Assembly (NCBI RefSeq): GCF_002088945.1
Contig: NZ_NCSU01000007.1
Coordinates: 868,001 to 932,000, forward strand
Source: Henriciella pelagia
Lineage (GTDB): Bacteria; Pseudomonadota; Alphaproteobacteria; Caulobacterales; Hyphomonadaceae
DNA: 64,000 nucleotides
Reading direction: 5' to 3'
Shown here: positions 17,761-26,037 of the stretch, piece by piece
How the letters are laid out: the number at the start of each line of letters is the position of its first letter
Position numbering within the stretch: position 1 is the first letter of the stretch
Notes under the pieces: generated by a model
What the model was told of the DNA's origin: nothing
What the model saw: only the letters and a program-made list of their open reading frames with translations
Database searches by the model: none
Translations under genes and position numbers: made by a program

Positions 17761-18585
17761 ATGAGTCACAATCCCGAAATCGGCAAGTCCATTGACGCTG
17801 GCGGCGTTAAGACCAATTATCATGATCTGGGCGAGGGGCGCCCGGTGATCCTGATTCACGGCTCGGGGCCTGGCGTGACGGCCTGGGCGAACTGGCGGCT
17901 CAACCTGCCGGTGCTATCGGAGCGCGTGCGTGCAATTGCGCCGGACATGCTGGGCTTCGGCTACACAGAACGGCCGGCGGATGGCGTTTACAATATGGAG
18001 CGTTGGCGCGGGCATCTGATGGATCTTGCCGACGCCCTAGGCATTCAGGAATTTGATATTATCGGCAACTCATTCGGCGGTGCGCTCGCGCTCTCCATGG
18101 CGGTTCATCATCCGGATCGCGTCCGGCGCATGGTGTTGATGGGGGCAGCCGGCCTTGAATTCGAGCTGACTGAGGCGCTCGACAAAGTGTGGGGTTATGA
18201 GCCGTCGGTAGAGGCGATGCGCGAGATGCTCGATATCTTTGCCTATGACAACTCGCTCGTCTCAGACGAGCTTGCCGAAATGCGCTACCGGGCGAGCATC
18301 CAGCCCGGCTTTCAAGAGGCCTTTAGCGCCATGTTCCCGGCACCGCGCCAACAGCACATCACGGCGCTTTCAACGCCGGAAAAAGAAATTGCGAAGATCG
18401 CCTGCCCAACGCTGATCCTACACGGGCGTGAAGACCGTGTTCTGCCGATGAGCAACAGCCTGCGGCTGTTCGAACTCATCAGGACGTCCGAAGTACACCT
18501 GTTCGGCAAATGCGGCCATTGGATCCAAATCGAGCACAAGGACCGGTTCAATCTCCTGGTCTCTGACTTCCTGGCGAGGGAGTGA
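17761..18585 (+). CDS. xylF: 2-hydroxymuconic semialdehyde hydrolase
   Basis: The 274-aa alpha/beta hydrolase cuts 2-hydroxymuconic semialdehyde to formate and 2-hydroxypentadienoate, the hydrolytic branch that is needed for ketone (3-methylcatechol-type) ring-fission products. It shows the oxyanion loop HGSGPGVTAWANWR, the nucleophile Ser104 in GNSFGGALAL, an Asp in LHGREDRVLP and the catalytic His in GKCGHWIQIEH. Having both branches suggests the pathway can handle catechol and substituted catechols. It starts 4 bases after the tautomerase. Confidence 0.93.
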   Translation: MSHNPEIGKSIDAGGVKTNYHDLGEGRPVILIHGSGPGVTAWANWRLNLPVLSERVRAIAPDMLGFGYTERPADGVYNMERWRGHLMDLADALGIQEFDIIGNSFGGALALSMAVHHPDRVRRMVLMGAAGLEFELTEALDKVWGYEPSVEAMREMLDIFAYDNSLVSDELAEMRYRASIQPGFQEAFSAMFPAPRQQHITALSTPEKEIAKIACPTLILHGREDRVLPMSNSLRLFELIRTSEVHLFGKCGHWIQIEHKDRFNLLVSDFLARE

Positions 18586-18644
18586 CGGCGGTTTTGGCTG
18601 ATCTTGCGTCTCTTCCTCCGGCTAGCTGATGGAATACGGATATC

Positions 18645-19895
18645 GTGACTGACACTACAATCAACATCGACGTACTGATAGTAGGTACCGGCCATGCGGG
18701 GGCACAAGCTGCGTTGATGCTGCGCAAACTTGGATATGCCGGCGCGGTTGCGCTGGTGGGGGCGGAGGCAGATCCTCCCTATGAGCGTCCGCCCCTATCC
18801 AAGGCCTATCTCGCAGGCGAGGAGCCGTTCGAGCGCATGATGATGCGCCCGAAGGAAGCATGGACCGAACTGAATATCGAGCTGCTTTCCGGGCGCAAGA
18901 TCGTCGCGGTTGATCCTGCGATGCATGAAGCCCGCTGTGAGAGTGGCGAGAGGATTACTTACGGCAAGATGATCTGGGCGGCTGGTGGCGCGCCGCGACG
19001 GCTACCGACAAAAGGGGGCGACCTTGCCGGGGTACATGTCATCCGCACGCGTGCGGATGTGGAGGCTATCCGGGCCGAGCTCGAAAGGGCTCGGGACATC
19101 GTCATCATTGGCGGCGGGTATATCGGCCTCGAAGCGGCGTCGGTGCTGGTCGGCATGGGCGCGCGCGTCGTGGTCCTCGAAGCCCAGGAGCGGCTGCTGG
19201 CGCGGGTGGCGGGACCGGCGCTGTCTGCTTTCTATGAGAAGGAGCATCTCGGGCACGGCGTCGACATCCGGCTCGGCGCAAAGATCGAAGCGATCATTGA
19301 GAAGGGCGGCCGCCCTTCGGGAGTGCGCCTTGCCGGAGGAACTGATGTGCCGGCGGACCTCGTGATCGTTGGGATCGGTATTGCTCCGGAAGTCGAGCCA
19401 TTGATCGCGGCCGGGGCCGAAGAGGCGCTAGGTGGTGTGAAAGTCGATGAATTTTGCCGTACGAGCCTACCGGACATTTACGCTGCGGGCGATTGCGCCG
19501 CGCACGCGAACCGCTACGCTGGCGGCGCGGTTATCCGTCTTGAATCTGTGCAGAACGCGCATGATCAGGCGGCTGTGGCGGCTGCTTCGATCGCAGGGGC
19601 TGCGAAACCCTACGACGCCGTTCCCTGGTTTTGGTCCGATCAGTACGACCTCAAACTGCAGACTGCCGGCCTTTCGAACGGCCATGACAAAGCGGTGCTG
19701 CGCGGTGACCCAGACAGCCGTTCCTTCTCCATTGTTTATCTGAGGGACGACCGTGTCATCGCCCTCGATTGCGTCAACGCCACTCGCGATTACGCACAAG
19801 GTCGACGTCTCGTCGCCACTGGCGGTGTCTGCGACCTTGAAACCATCGGCGACCCAGGCTCGCCTCTATTTAAACCTACCGTTAGAAAAGGGTAG
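18645..19895 (+). CDS. FAD-dependent NADH:ferredoxin reductase of the oxygenase
   Basis: The 416-aa protein has an N-terminal FAD-binding GTGHAGAQAALMLRKLGY followed by PPYERPPLSKAYL, a NAD-binding IIGGGYIGLEAASVLVGMGA and the second FAD motif YAAGDCA, the layout of BphA4/CamA reductases. It would pass electrons from NADH to the Rieske ferredoxin encoded at 3261. It is the last gene of the operon, starting at GTG 18645 some 59 bases after the hydrolase. Just beyond it lies relic IS DNA, so the operon end may have been trimmed. Confidence 0.9.
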   Translation: MTDTTINIDVLIVGTGHAGAQAALMLRKLGYAGAVALVGAEADPPYERPPLSKAYLAGEEPFERMMMRPKEAWTELNIELLSGRKIVAVDPAMHEARCESGERITYGKMIWAAGGAPRRLPTKGGDLAGVHVIRTRADVEAIRAELERARDIVIIGGGYIGLEAASVLVGMGARVVVLEAQERLLARVAGPALSAFYEKEHLGHGVDIRLGAKIEAIIEKGGRPSGVRLAGGTDVPADLVIVGIGIAPEVEPLIAAGAEEALGGVKVDEFCRTSLPDIYAAGDCAAHANRYAGGAVIRLESVQNAHDQAAVAAASIAGAAKPYDAVPWFWSDQYDLKLQTAGLSNGHDKAVLRGDPDSRSFSIVYLRDDRVIALDCVNATRDYAQGRRLVATGGVCDLETIGDPGSPLFKPTVRKG

Positions 19896-20152
19896 CTAAG
19901 ACGAATGTTGTTAAAAACGACACTCGCATCGAAAACTTTGAATTTGTCGCTACATATCAAGACTTTAAACGATCAGGTGTTTTGAAGCTTTCCGCAACTT
20001 GTGCTTTTTCACTTTTCGACAATTTGAAGTTTGACAAAACTGCCCGGGAAAAGCTGCTCTTAGGATAATGCTCAAAACCAGCTGAGCCTTGAAGTACCAA
20101 AAATGTCGGCCCATCGTTTGTGATAGGACCGACACTGAAATGGAGTTGAAGC
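19896..20152. other. AT-richer spacer with no gene seen
   Basis: Between the reductase stop and the IS relic I see no coding frame. Near the right end TGTCGG (20103) and CCGACA (20129) form a short inverted repeat just before the relic transposase start, possibly part of the old element end. No T-tailed hairpin was found after the reductase, so no clear operon terminator. Confidence 0.4.
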
Positions 20153-20421
20153 ATGGGGAAAAGAGCGAAACCTGTAGAGATCATTGCAAAGCTACGCGAA
20201 GTAGAGGTGCGCTTTGGCTCGGGCGGGAAGAATGCGCGGGCTATGCGTATCACCGGGGCGACAGAGCCAACATTCCATTGCGGGCGCAAGGAGTATGGCG
20301 ACTTGGGTGTAGCCGAGCCAGACGGATGAAGGAGGTCGAGAACGCTCGTTTGCGACGGGCTGTATCTGTTCTAAGACTGAATAATCAAATCCTTGAGGCG
20401 GTTGTCCGGGAAGAGTACTAA
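20153..20421 (+). pseudogene. Decayed IS3-family OrfA
   Basis: From ATG 20153 the frame reads KPVEIIAKLREVEVRFGSG, then EPTFHCGRKEYGDLGVAEPD and a stop. After a frameshift it continues as MKEVENARLRRAVSVLRLNN and ILEAVV. This is the helix-turn-helix and leucine-zipper order of IS3-family OrfA proteins (EEIIxxLRxVE ... TYYRWRKEYGGL ... LEQENARLKRLVADL). The frameshift and altered key residues (CG for RW) show it is dead. Confidence 0.7.
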
Positions 20422-20449
20422 GCCCTTAACGTAAACGCGTTGCGGTCGA

Positions 20450-20690
20450 TCCAGTAGTGGACAAGCTCGGTGTCTACCTGCGCCGTGCTTGCATCGTGGT
20501 TGGCCAACATTGCGTACCACGCATAGACGCGAGAAGACATCCCGGCGTGTTAAGGGCGCCTTGGCAGCGGCTGTCACCACTCTGACCGACCCGGTTGGAT
20601 CGAATTGGCCATCACCGGATTTCAGCCTCGCTCCGTGAAGCATGGTCGCGCTATCTTATGATGTATCTTGGTAATGGCCGGTCTCCTCTT
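20450..20690 (+). pseudogene. Decayed IS3-family OrfB, N-terminal part
   Basis: Frames here give VDKLGVYLRRACIVVGQH and, after a shift, GALAAAVTTLTDPVGSNWP. This follows the OrfB start pattern LxVSERRACRVLGQHRST ... RLxAAIxxLAxxYGRYGYR. No DDE domain remains. With the OrfA relic it makes a fragment of about 0.55 kb that separates the catabolic operon from the second TonB receptor. It is a different element from the IS3 copy at 24.6 kb. Confidence 0.5.
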
Positions 20691-20781
20691 CAGTTACGGT
20701 CGGAAAATCACCTTAAGAGCTCTGAGGGCCCGGTCATGACCGCCCGCCTAAATATATGAAGCAGGTGACCAGTGGTTCTCG

Positions 20782-23697
20782 TTACCATGATTTCGAAACA
20801 GTTACTCCGTACAAAGCCGGTTCAGTCAGAAAGACATTGCTATAAAGTCCAGGGCTGTCGTCCTGCAAATAGGCTCCCGTTATCACCTCTTCGTCAAACA
20901 GGTTTTTGGCAAAAGCTGTGATTTGGAAGCCGGTGTCATCATTCGCCAAGACAAGAGAAAGATTGACATTTTCCCAGCTGGAAATCTCGTCGCGCGGAAC
21001 GTTCCAGATACGAGCATAGCTCTCCGCTTGATAGTAATAATCACCGCGGATTGTCAGATCCCAGCTACTATTACCAATAGATGGAAAAGTATACTCCGCT
21101 GCCAAGTTTAGCGTAGTATCCGGAGCACCCGGCAGATTGTTGTCGCTGAGGTTTTTGTTGACGCCGTCGAATGGCGTCAATGCGCCGATTGTGCGGAGTG
21201 ATCCGTCCCCATCGACATAGGACACATCTCCCAGCCCAAAAGTCGCCTCCTGACCTGCAAAACTGCCAAGACACAGCCCAGCAGTAGAGCCCGCGTCAAG
21301 TTGCCCAGCCGCGATTGCGCCTAAAATCGTTGCATACCCTTCTGCGGAAACAGCGCAGTTCGAATAGCTTGCCGCGTTCTTCAGAACCACGAAATCGGAG
21401 TTACCGGCCGTGCGATCAAGGACGTCAATCGCAAAAACATCAACCAGCTTAGATTCGAGCAAACCGAGATTTGCAGACAACAGCCAGTTACTTCCGGGCG
21501 CCCAAAGATATTCAATCTCCAGGCCGTACACCTCAGCATCGACATTGAAATTCACCGATGAGCGGTTGATCACCTGAGTGATCTGGTAATCCGTATAGTC
21601 ATAATAGAAGCCTGCGAGATTAAGTTGCTGTGTGTCTCCTGCGAACCGATTTTTGGTTCCAATTTCGTATGCATTGATGAACTCTGGTTCAAAAGTTGAC
21701 GGGAATGCGTTGGCATTTTCCGAAGGCTGCGGTGGGTTTATGCCGCCTCCCTTGTAACCGCGGGAGTAAAAGCCATACAGAAGCGTATCATCTGTGAACG
21801 ACAAATCCGGTGTCCAATCAAATCCGGCGCGCCCTGTAACCTCTTCAAATTCAACCTCGAAAATTCCGTCGACATTTCCGTCCAGGTTCGTCTCTGTCGC
21901 CGGATCCGGAACCGGAGCTAATGGATCCGCGCGGACGACATCAGGCGTGAAGAGATAGGTCGGAATGTTCTTTTGCGACTTTTCATCCTTCGTGTAGCGC
22001 AATCCGAGCGTGAAGGTCAGTTCATCATTTATATCATAATATGCTTCCCCGAAGAGCGCTGTCGACTGCAACTCATAAGGGGAAACTGTCCGAAAGTAAT
22101 TTCGTCCCAAGCCGTTGAGTGAATTGAGGATATTTGAGTCGCCATCCACATTGGACTCATCAAGGCTTGCAGGGAATGGAACTCCCGGAATCACTGGTGG
22201 TCCACCAGCTGCAAGTGATGCGTTGTGTAATTGCAGCAGACCGGTAAGGGCATTGCTTATGAAGTAGTATCCATCGATTACATCGTCATTGCCCGCCTCA
22301 TAGTCCATATAGATGGCGCCGAGATTGAAATTCAGCGGGCCACTAAAATCCGACTGCAGACGCAGTTCTTGCGTAAAGGCCTCTGTTGTTTCACCGGATG
22401 GATCCGCCACCGTATAAATGTTCGAGGGGCCGATCTGCGGGTCATTGACGACGCCGCCGGGGAAAACTGAATTGTAGAGATCGACTTGCGGATTTATCCC
22501 TGGTGGAATTGCTGACAAGTCATTGAAGGTGATTGTGGGCTCGACTTTTGAGACATCCTCAACAGAGAAAACAGATGTTTCATTGAAGCTCGACAATGAA
22601 GTCAATTTCAGGACATCATTGATGTCCCATGACAGACTAAGTGTCCACAAATCCTGTTCGGCTTTGTAGAACGGATCGAATCCTGCCGCAATAGTTCGCA
22701 AATCCTGAATGGCTGGTGCGGTAAATGCATCTCCATTGAGCAGCCCAACCCGAACAGCTAGCCCACCCGCGAGCGTCGCGACCGAATTCACCGTATCGCG
22801 CGACTCGTCAAGAGGCGCACTTAGACAGCCCTGAGAGGTGAAAATCTGATCATCGAAGGCGATGGGAATGCCCGCAAAACTAGTGTCTAGAGGGTCTTTC
22901 CGGCAAAGCTGCTTGCCCGAGCGAAGACGCGTATCCTCTTCTTCGAAATGTTCATATAATAGCCACCCACTAAATGAGTCTGTCGGCTCAAATCCAAGAG
23001 TGGCGCGGACTGACCACAAGTCCCGGTCGTCAATATCGTTGCCGGTGACTATATTATCAACGTACCCGTCGCGTTGCGTGAGAGATCCGGCAACTCGGAG
23101 GGCAACCCGTTCTCCTACGGGCAAATTGACCATGCCGTTAGCTTTTACGGAATTATAGTTCCCGTAAGTCAGCGCGGCGTCTGCCTGGAATTCTTCGAAA
23201 ACCGGCTTGGCGGTGATCAAGTTGAACACGCCTCCATTAGCGTTTCGGCCATAGAGCGTTCCTTGTGGCCCACGGAGGATTTCGACCCTCTCAGTGTCAA
23301 AGAATTCCGATTCGAACAGTCTGTTTGATTGGAGAGGGACGTCGTTCTGATGTATGCCTACCCCAGCATCGCCGGACGTTGCTACGACATCGACTCCTAT
23401 GCCCCTGATTTTGAGGTTGAATCCGGTAAATTGTCCTTTGGTGAACGACAGGTTCGGCACAGCTTTTGTCAGATCTGGACCACCAGTTAACTGGAGTCTG
23501 TCAATTGCCTCTTCATCAAAAGCAGAAACAGCAATTGGTACGTCCTGCAGTGACTCTGAAGTTTTCTGAGTCGTAACAACGACCGACTGCAGCGTTCTCA
23601 CATTGTCTTCTTCTTGAGCTTGTGCCGCTAGCGCAATGCTCGAAACCGATGCTGTTGTGTATAGAAACGCCACCCAAGCTGATCGCACAAAAATCAT
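20782..23697 (-). CDS. TonB-dependent outer-membrane receptor (complete)
   Basis: The 971-aa protein has a signal peptide (about 28 residues, ending ALAAQAQ), a plug domain with LQSVVVTTQKTSESLQDVPI as TonB-box/plug start and VEILRGPQGTLYGRNANGGV, and a large barrel ending in TVSKSW with a terminal aromatic. It starts behind a strong GGGAGG site. It is diverged from the receptor at the left edge. Two palindromes lie upstream and the MarR gene is divergent, so inducible control by MarR is likely. The size and plug type are common among sphingomonad-like receptors for hydrophobic organic compounds; the ligand is unknown. Confidence 0.93.
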   Translation of the reverse strand: MIFVRSAWVAFLYTTASVSSIALAAQAQEEDNVRTLQSVVVTTQKTSESLQDVPIAVSAFDEEAIDRLQLTGGPDLTKAVPNLSFTKGQFTGFNLKIRGIGVDVVATSGDAGVGIHQNDVPLQSNRLFESEFFDTERVEILRGPQGTLYGRNANGGVFNLITAKPVFEEFQADAALTYGNYNSVKANGMVNLPVGERVALRVAGSLTQRDGYVDNIVTGNDIDDRDLWSVRATLGFEPTDSFSGWLLYEHFEEEDTRLRSGKQLCRKDPLDTSFAGIPIAFDDQIFTSQGCLSAPLDESRDTVNSVATLAGGLAVRVGLLNGDAFTAPAIQDLRTIAAGFDPFYKAEQDLWTLSLSWDINDVLKLTSLSSFNETSVFSVEDVSKVEPTITFNDLSAIPPGINPQVDLYNSVFPGGVVNDPQIGPSNIYTVADPSGETTEAFTQELRLQSDFSGPLNFNLGAIYMDYEAGNDDVIDGYYFISNALTGLLQLHNASLAAGGPPVIPGVPFPASLDESNVDGDSNILNSLNGLGRNYFRTVSPYELQSTALFGEAYYDINDELTFTLGLRYTKDEKSQKNIPTYLFTPDVVRADPLAPVPDPATETNLDGNVDGIFEVEFEEVTGRAGFDWTPDLSFTDDTLLYGFYSRGYKGGGINPPQPSENANAFPSTFEPEFINAYEIGTKNRFAGDTQQLNLAGFYYDYTDYQITQVINRSSVNFNVDAEVYGLEIEYLWAPGSNWLLSANLGLLESKLVDVFAIDVLDRTAGNSDFVVLKNAASYSNCAVSAEGYATILGAIAAGQLDAGSTAGLCLGSFAGQEATFGLGDVSYVDGDGSLRTIGALTPFDGVNKNLSDNNLPGAPDTTLNLAAEYTFPSIGNSSWDLTIRGDYYYQAESYARIWNVPRDEISSWENVNLSLVLANDDTGFQITAFAKNLFDEEVITGAYLQDDSPGLYSNVFLTEPALYGVTVSKSW

Positions 23698-23745
23698 ATT
23701 TACCTCCCTTTATCGCGTCCGTCTGTTGCGGATTCGTAATTGTTG

Positions 23746-23762
23746 TATGGTATCATACCATA
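23746..23762. promoter_or_regulatory. Perfect 17-base palindromic operator before the TonB receptor
   Basis: TATGGTAT-C-ATACCATA is perfectly symmetric, with 8-base arms. Read on the minus strand, its centre contains TATGAT, a good -10 box for the receptor gene, whose ATG is 49 bases away. A bound dimer would block transcription. MarR-type proteins bind palindromes of this length, and the marR gene is the nearest regulator. Confidence 0.65.
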
Positions 23763-23799
23763 TTTAAGCAAACAAATTCGGTAGGTCGAGCATATTTTA

Positions 23800-23813
23800 G
23801 TATGCAAGCATAC
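23800..23813. promoter_or_regulatory. Second palindrome, GTATGC-AA-GCATAC
   Basis: Six-base perfect arms with a two-base spacer lie 38 bases from the first operator. Both share the half-site core GTATG, which suggests two binding sites for one regulator. Confidence 0.5.
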
Positions 23814-23987
23814 AGTATGGACATGCTGATAAATTTGATGTACTAACGTTGGGAACAGGTAGTCGACTGCATCCCTGTTGCTTTTTCTGAGTGGTGGAAT
23901 GTCAATTTTTGTCGTCCCGGCGAAGTGAAAACTGTGTTACGTCGTCAGGAAGGCATCCTCCCAACATTCCACGACTTCGGGAGACTT

Positions 23988-24020
23988 GCTGGCTAGATTA
24001 ATCTAGCCAGCATTTTTTTG
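23988..24020 (+). terminator. Strong terminator-like hairpin without an obvious upstream gene
   Basis: A perfect 26-base palindrome (23988-24013; arms start TGCTGGCTAG) is followed by seven T residues on the plus strand. It would stop plus-strand transcription, yet no plus-strand gene ends here; the nearest plus ORF, marR, starts 79 bases later. It may end a small RNA made from 23.8-23.98 kb, shield marR, or be left over from a lost gene. Confidence 0.6.
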
Positions 24021-24098
24021 TGCTCTGACCATATCGGTTGAATATTGAACCGCACGAAGCCAGACTGAACTTTTAGCTAAGGCAAGGGTCTGGTTGAG

Positions 24099-24584
24099 AT
24101 GGTCCGAGAGAAAATTGAAGACTTTGCCGACAGTAATTTTTTGGGTGACGAGCGAATTGAGCTGGCTTTTCTGCTAGGCGATGTCACGCGTGAGCTTCGG
24201 CGTCGCTTCGATGTGGATATGGCAGCATTGAAACTTACGCGCGCTCAATGGAGGGCGATGCTGTATGTTTTTCGACTTTCTAACCCTACGCAAACTAGAT
24301 TGGCGGAGATAATGGAGTTGGGTCGAGCCTCAGTTGGAGCTCTGATAGACCAACTGGAGCGAAGTGGATATGTATCCCGGGTCGCGGATAACGAAGATCG
24401 TCGTGTGTGGAGAATTGTGCCTTCTGCGTTGGCAAACTCCCGAAAAGCAGAGATCGACCGGGCCGGAAGGCATGTTGCTGCTGAGTTGTTTGCAGATTTC
24501 GAGGAGAAAGATCTAAAAGATCTCCGTCGATGTCTTGAGAAGCTAATTTCAGGCGCAAAGGGGGACGGGGGGCTTGCCGATTAG
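24099..24584 (+). CDS. MarR-family transcriptional regulator
   Basis: The 161-aa protein shows the MarR winged-helix layout: LGDVTRELRRRFDVDMAALK, then LTRAQWRAMLYVFRL, the recognition helix LAEIMELGRASVGALIDQLE and the wing GYVSRVADNEDRRVWRIVP. Such regulators repress catabolic or transport genes and are released by aromatic ligands. It is divergent from the TonB receptor and about 300 bases from its two operators. The stop codon TAG abuts the inverted repeat of the IS3 element, so the original C terminus may have been cut by the insertion, though the length is normal for the family. Confidence 0.88.
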   Translation: MVREKIEDFADSNFLGDERIELAFLLGDVTRELRRRFDVDMAALKLTRAQWRAMLYVFRLSNPTQTRLAEIMELGRASVGALIDQLERSGYVSRVADNEDRRVWRIVPSALANSRKAEIDRAGRHVAAELFADFEEKDLKDLRRCLEKLISGAKGDGGLAD

Positions 24585-24610
24585 TGACCCAGCCCCGTGT
24601 TCCGGGCCGT

Positions 24611-25489
24611 TCATTCGGAGAGTCTGTTCGTCTTTCTTTGTGTTGGCAGGTTTGAGGTCAAGGCCCGGCGAGCGGAGCCACCGCGACGCTCAAGCGAGCC
24701 GGGCCGGTGTCTGCGGTGGTGAGCGGCATAGGTTAGCGGAGCAAGGCCGCCGAGTGCGCTGTGAGGCCGTGTCGTGTTGTAATCGATCCGCCAGGCTTCG
24801 GTGATGCGCGGGGCGTCACCGAGACTGTCGAAGATGTGCTCATTCAGGCACTCGTCGCGCAGCCGGCCATTGAAGCGCTCGACGAAGACATTCTGTGTCG
24901 GCTTTCCCGGCACGATGTAGTGCCCCTCGATGTCGGCGGCGCGCACCCATCTCAGGATCGCATGACTGGTCAGTTCCGTCCTATTGTCGGAGACGATCAT
25001 CTTCGGAGCACCCCGATGGGCGATAAGCCTGGACAGTTCCTTGGCGACCCGCACGCCGGACAGGGGCTCATCGACGAGCATGGTCAGGGCTTCCCGGGTG
25101 AAGTCGTCGACAACACAGAGCGTTCGGAAGCGGCGGCCATCGCTGAGGGCATCCGACACGAAGTCCAGGCTCCATCGTTCATTTGCCTGTTCCGGCAGGA
25201 GTATGGGTGGGCGCGTGCCTGTCGCCTGTTTCCGTCCGCGGCGTTGTTTCACGGCCAGTCCCTCCTCGGCATAGATGCGGTAGATCTTCTTGTTATTGGC
25301 GCTGAGACCTTCGCGACCCAGCAGGATGCCGAGCCTTCGATAGCCGAACCGGCGGCGTTCACCGGCCGGCTCTCGCAGCCTCTGGCGCAGCGTCTCGTCT
25401 CCGCCATCGCGTTTGTCATACTGGAAGGTGGACCGATCGAGATCGGCCAGCCGACAGGCCCGACGCTCCGACAGGCCATGCACTTCCAT
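24611..25489 (-). CDS. IS3-family transposase OrfB (DDE integrase)
   Basis: The 292-aa protein starts with the HTH_21-like segment VHGLSERRACRLADLDRSTF and contains the rve integrase core: Asp in ERWSLDFVSDALSDGRRFR, Asp in MIVSDNRTELTSHAI and Glu in FVERFNGRLRDECLNEH. The second motif reads DNRTE where DNGTE is usual. The end RPHSALGGLAPLTYA is typical. In intact elements it is made by frameshifting from OrfA. This frame looks whole, but OrfA is damaged. Confidence 0.9.
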   Translation of the reverse strand: MEVHGLSERRACRLADLDRSTFQYDKRDGGDETLRQRLREPAGERRRFGYRRLGILLGREGLSANNKKIYRIYAEEGLAVKQRRGRKQATGTRPPILLPEQANERWSLDFVSDALSDGRRFRTLCVVDDFTREALTMLVDEPLSGVRVAKELSRLIAHRGAPKMIVSDNRTELTSHAILRWVRAADIEGHYIVPGKPTQNVFVERFNGRLRDECLNEHIFDSLGDAPRITEAWRIDYNTTRPHSALGGLAPLTYAAHHRRHRPGSLERRGGSARRALTSNLPTQRKTNRLSE

Positions 25490-25524
25490 TACGTGGTGTA
25501 TGGCCTTGCGCTTCGCATCGGGCG

Positions 25525-25835
25525 TCAGAAGTTTTTTGTCGCCAGGTCCTTCAGGGCGGCATTGTCCAGCATCGCATCGGCGAGGAGACGCTTCAGCTTC
25601 GAGCTCTTCTCCTCCAGCGTCTTCAGCCGCCGGGGCTCCGACACGGTCATGCCGCCGAACTTCGCCTTATACTTGTAGAAGGTCGCATCCGAGATGCCGT
25701 ACTTGCGGCAGATATCGGCTGTCTTCACGCCGTCGGTCGGGGAATCGATTTTCGCGATTTCTTATCCTCCCAACAACGCTCCCGGGGCATCCCGATGATC
25801 TGCCCTTCGGAAAATCGTGATTTGCGCATCTGTCA
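25525..25835 (-). pseudogene. IS3-family OrfA, broken near its N terminus
   Basis: The C-terminal two thirds read KTADICRKYGISDATFYKYK, then FGGMTVSEPRRLKTLEEKSS, an ordinary OrfA helix-turn-helix plus zipper. The expected start MRKSRFSEGQIIG is found further upstream (about 25835) but in a different frame. About 60 bases of unrelated sequence with stops (25745-25795) separate them. A small insertion or indel therefore disrupts the gene. Confidence 0.7.
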
Positions 25836-26014
25836 TCCTCTACGTGTCGAGGACTCTGCAAATTCATGGCCGGAATTTACGGGGCTCGGTCAACCTGGCA
25901 AAGGGCGCTCCGTGGTAACCCTGGTAACTTTTTACAACTTTACCTAGAAATGCATATCAAGATGAGGCAAAATAAATACCTCTTTTACAAGGATTTTTCA
26001 AACCTCAGCAATTC

Positions 26015-26037
26015 GAATCGATCTCTGAAATCGATTC
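26015..26037. repeat. Inverted repeat across the island edge
   Basis: GAATCGAT and ATCGATTC form perfect 8-base arms around a 7-base loop, ending inside the anticodon region of the tRNA fragment. Core-type recombinase sites have just this shape (short arms around a 7-base overlap), so it may be the strand-exchange region of the attachment site. Confidence 0.4.

Larger units (their letters stand above)
24585..25892 (-). mobile_element. IS3-family insertion sequence, about 1.31 kb, with both inverted repeats
   Basis: The left end (24585, TGACCCAGCCCCGTG...) and the complement of the right end (25892, TGACCGAGCCCCGTA...) align over about 40 bases, both continuing with TTCCGG and GAGTC blocks, so both ends are present. 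Between them lie OrfA and OrfB on the minus strand in IS3 order. Flanking bases do not form an evident target duplication (TAG on the left, ACC on the right), which may mean rearrangement after insertion. OrfA is broken, so this copy is probably unable to move by itself. Confidence 0.85.

Noticed and set aside
23846-23985. Possible IS21-like remnant end upstream of marR
   Set aside because: A short GTCAATTTTTGTCGTCCC stretch looked element-like but no transposase frame or matching second end was found.
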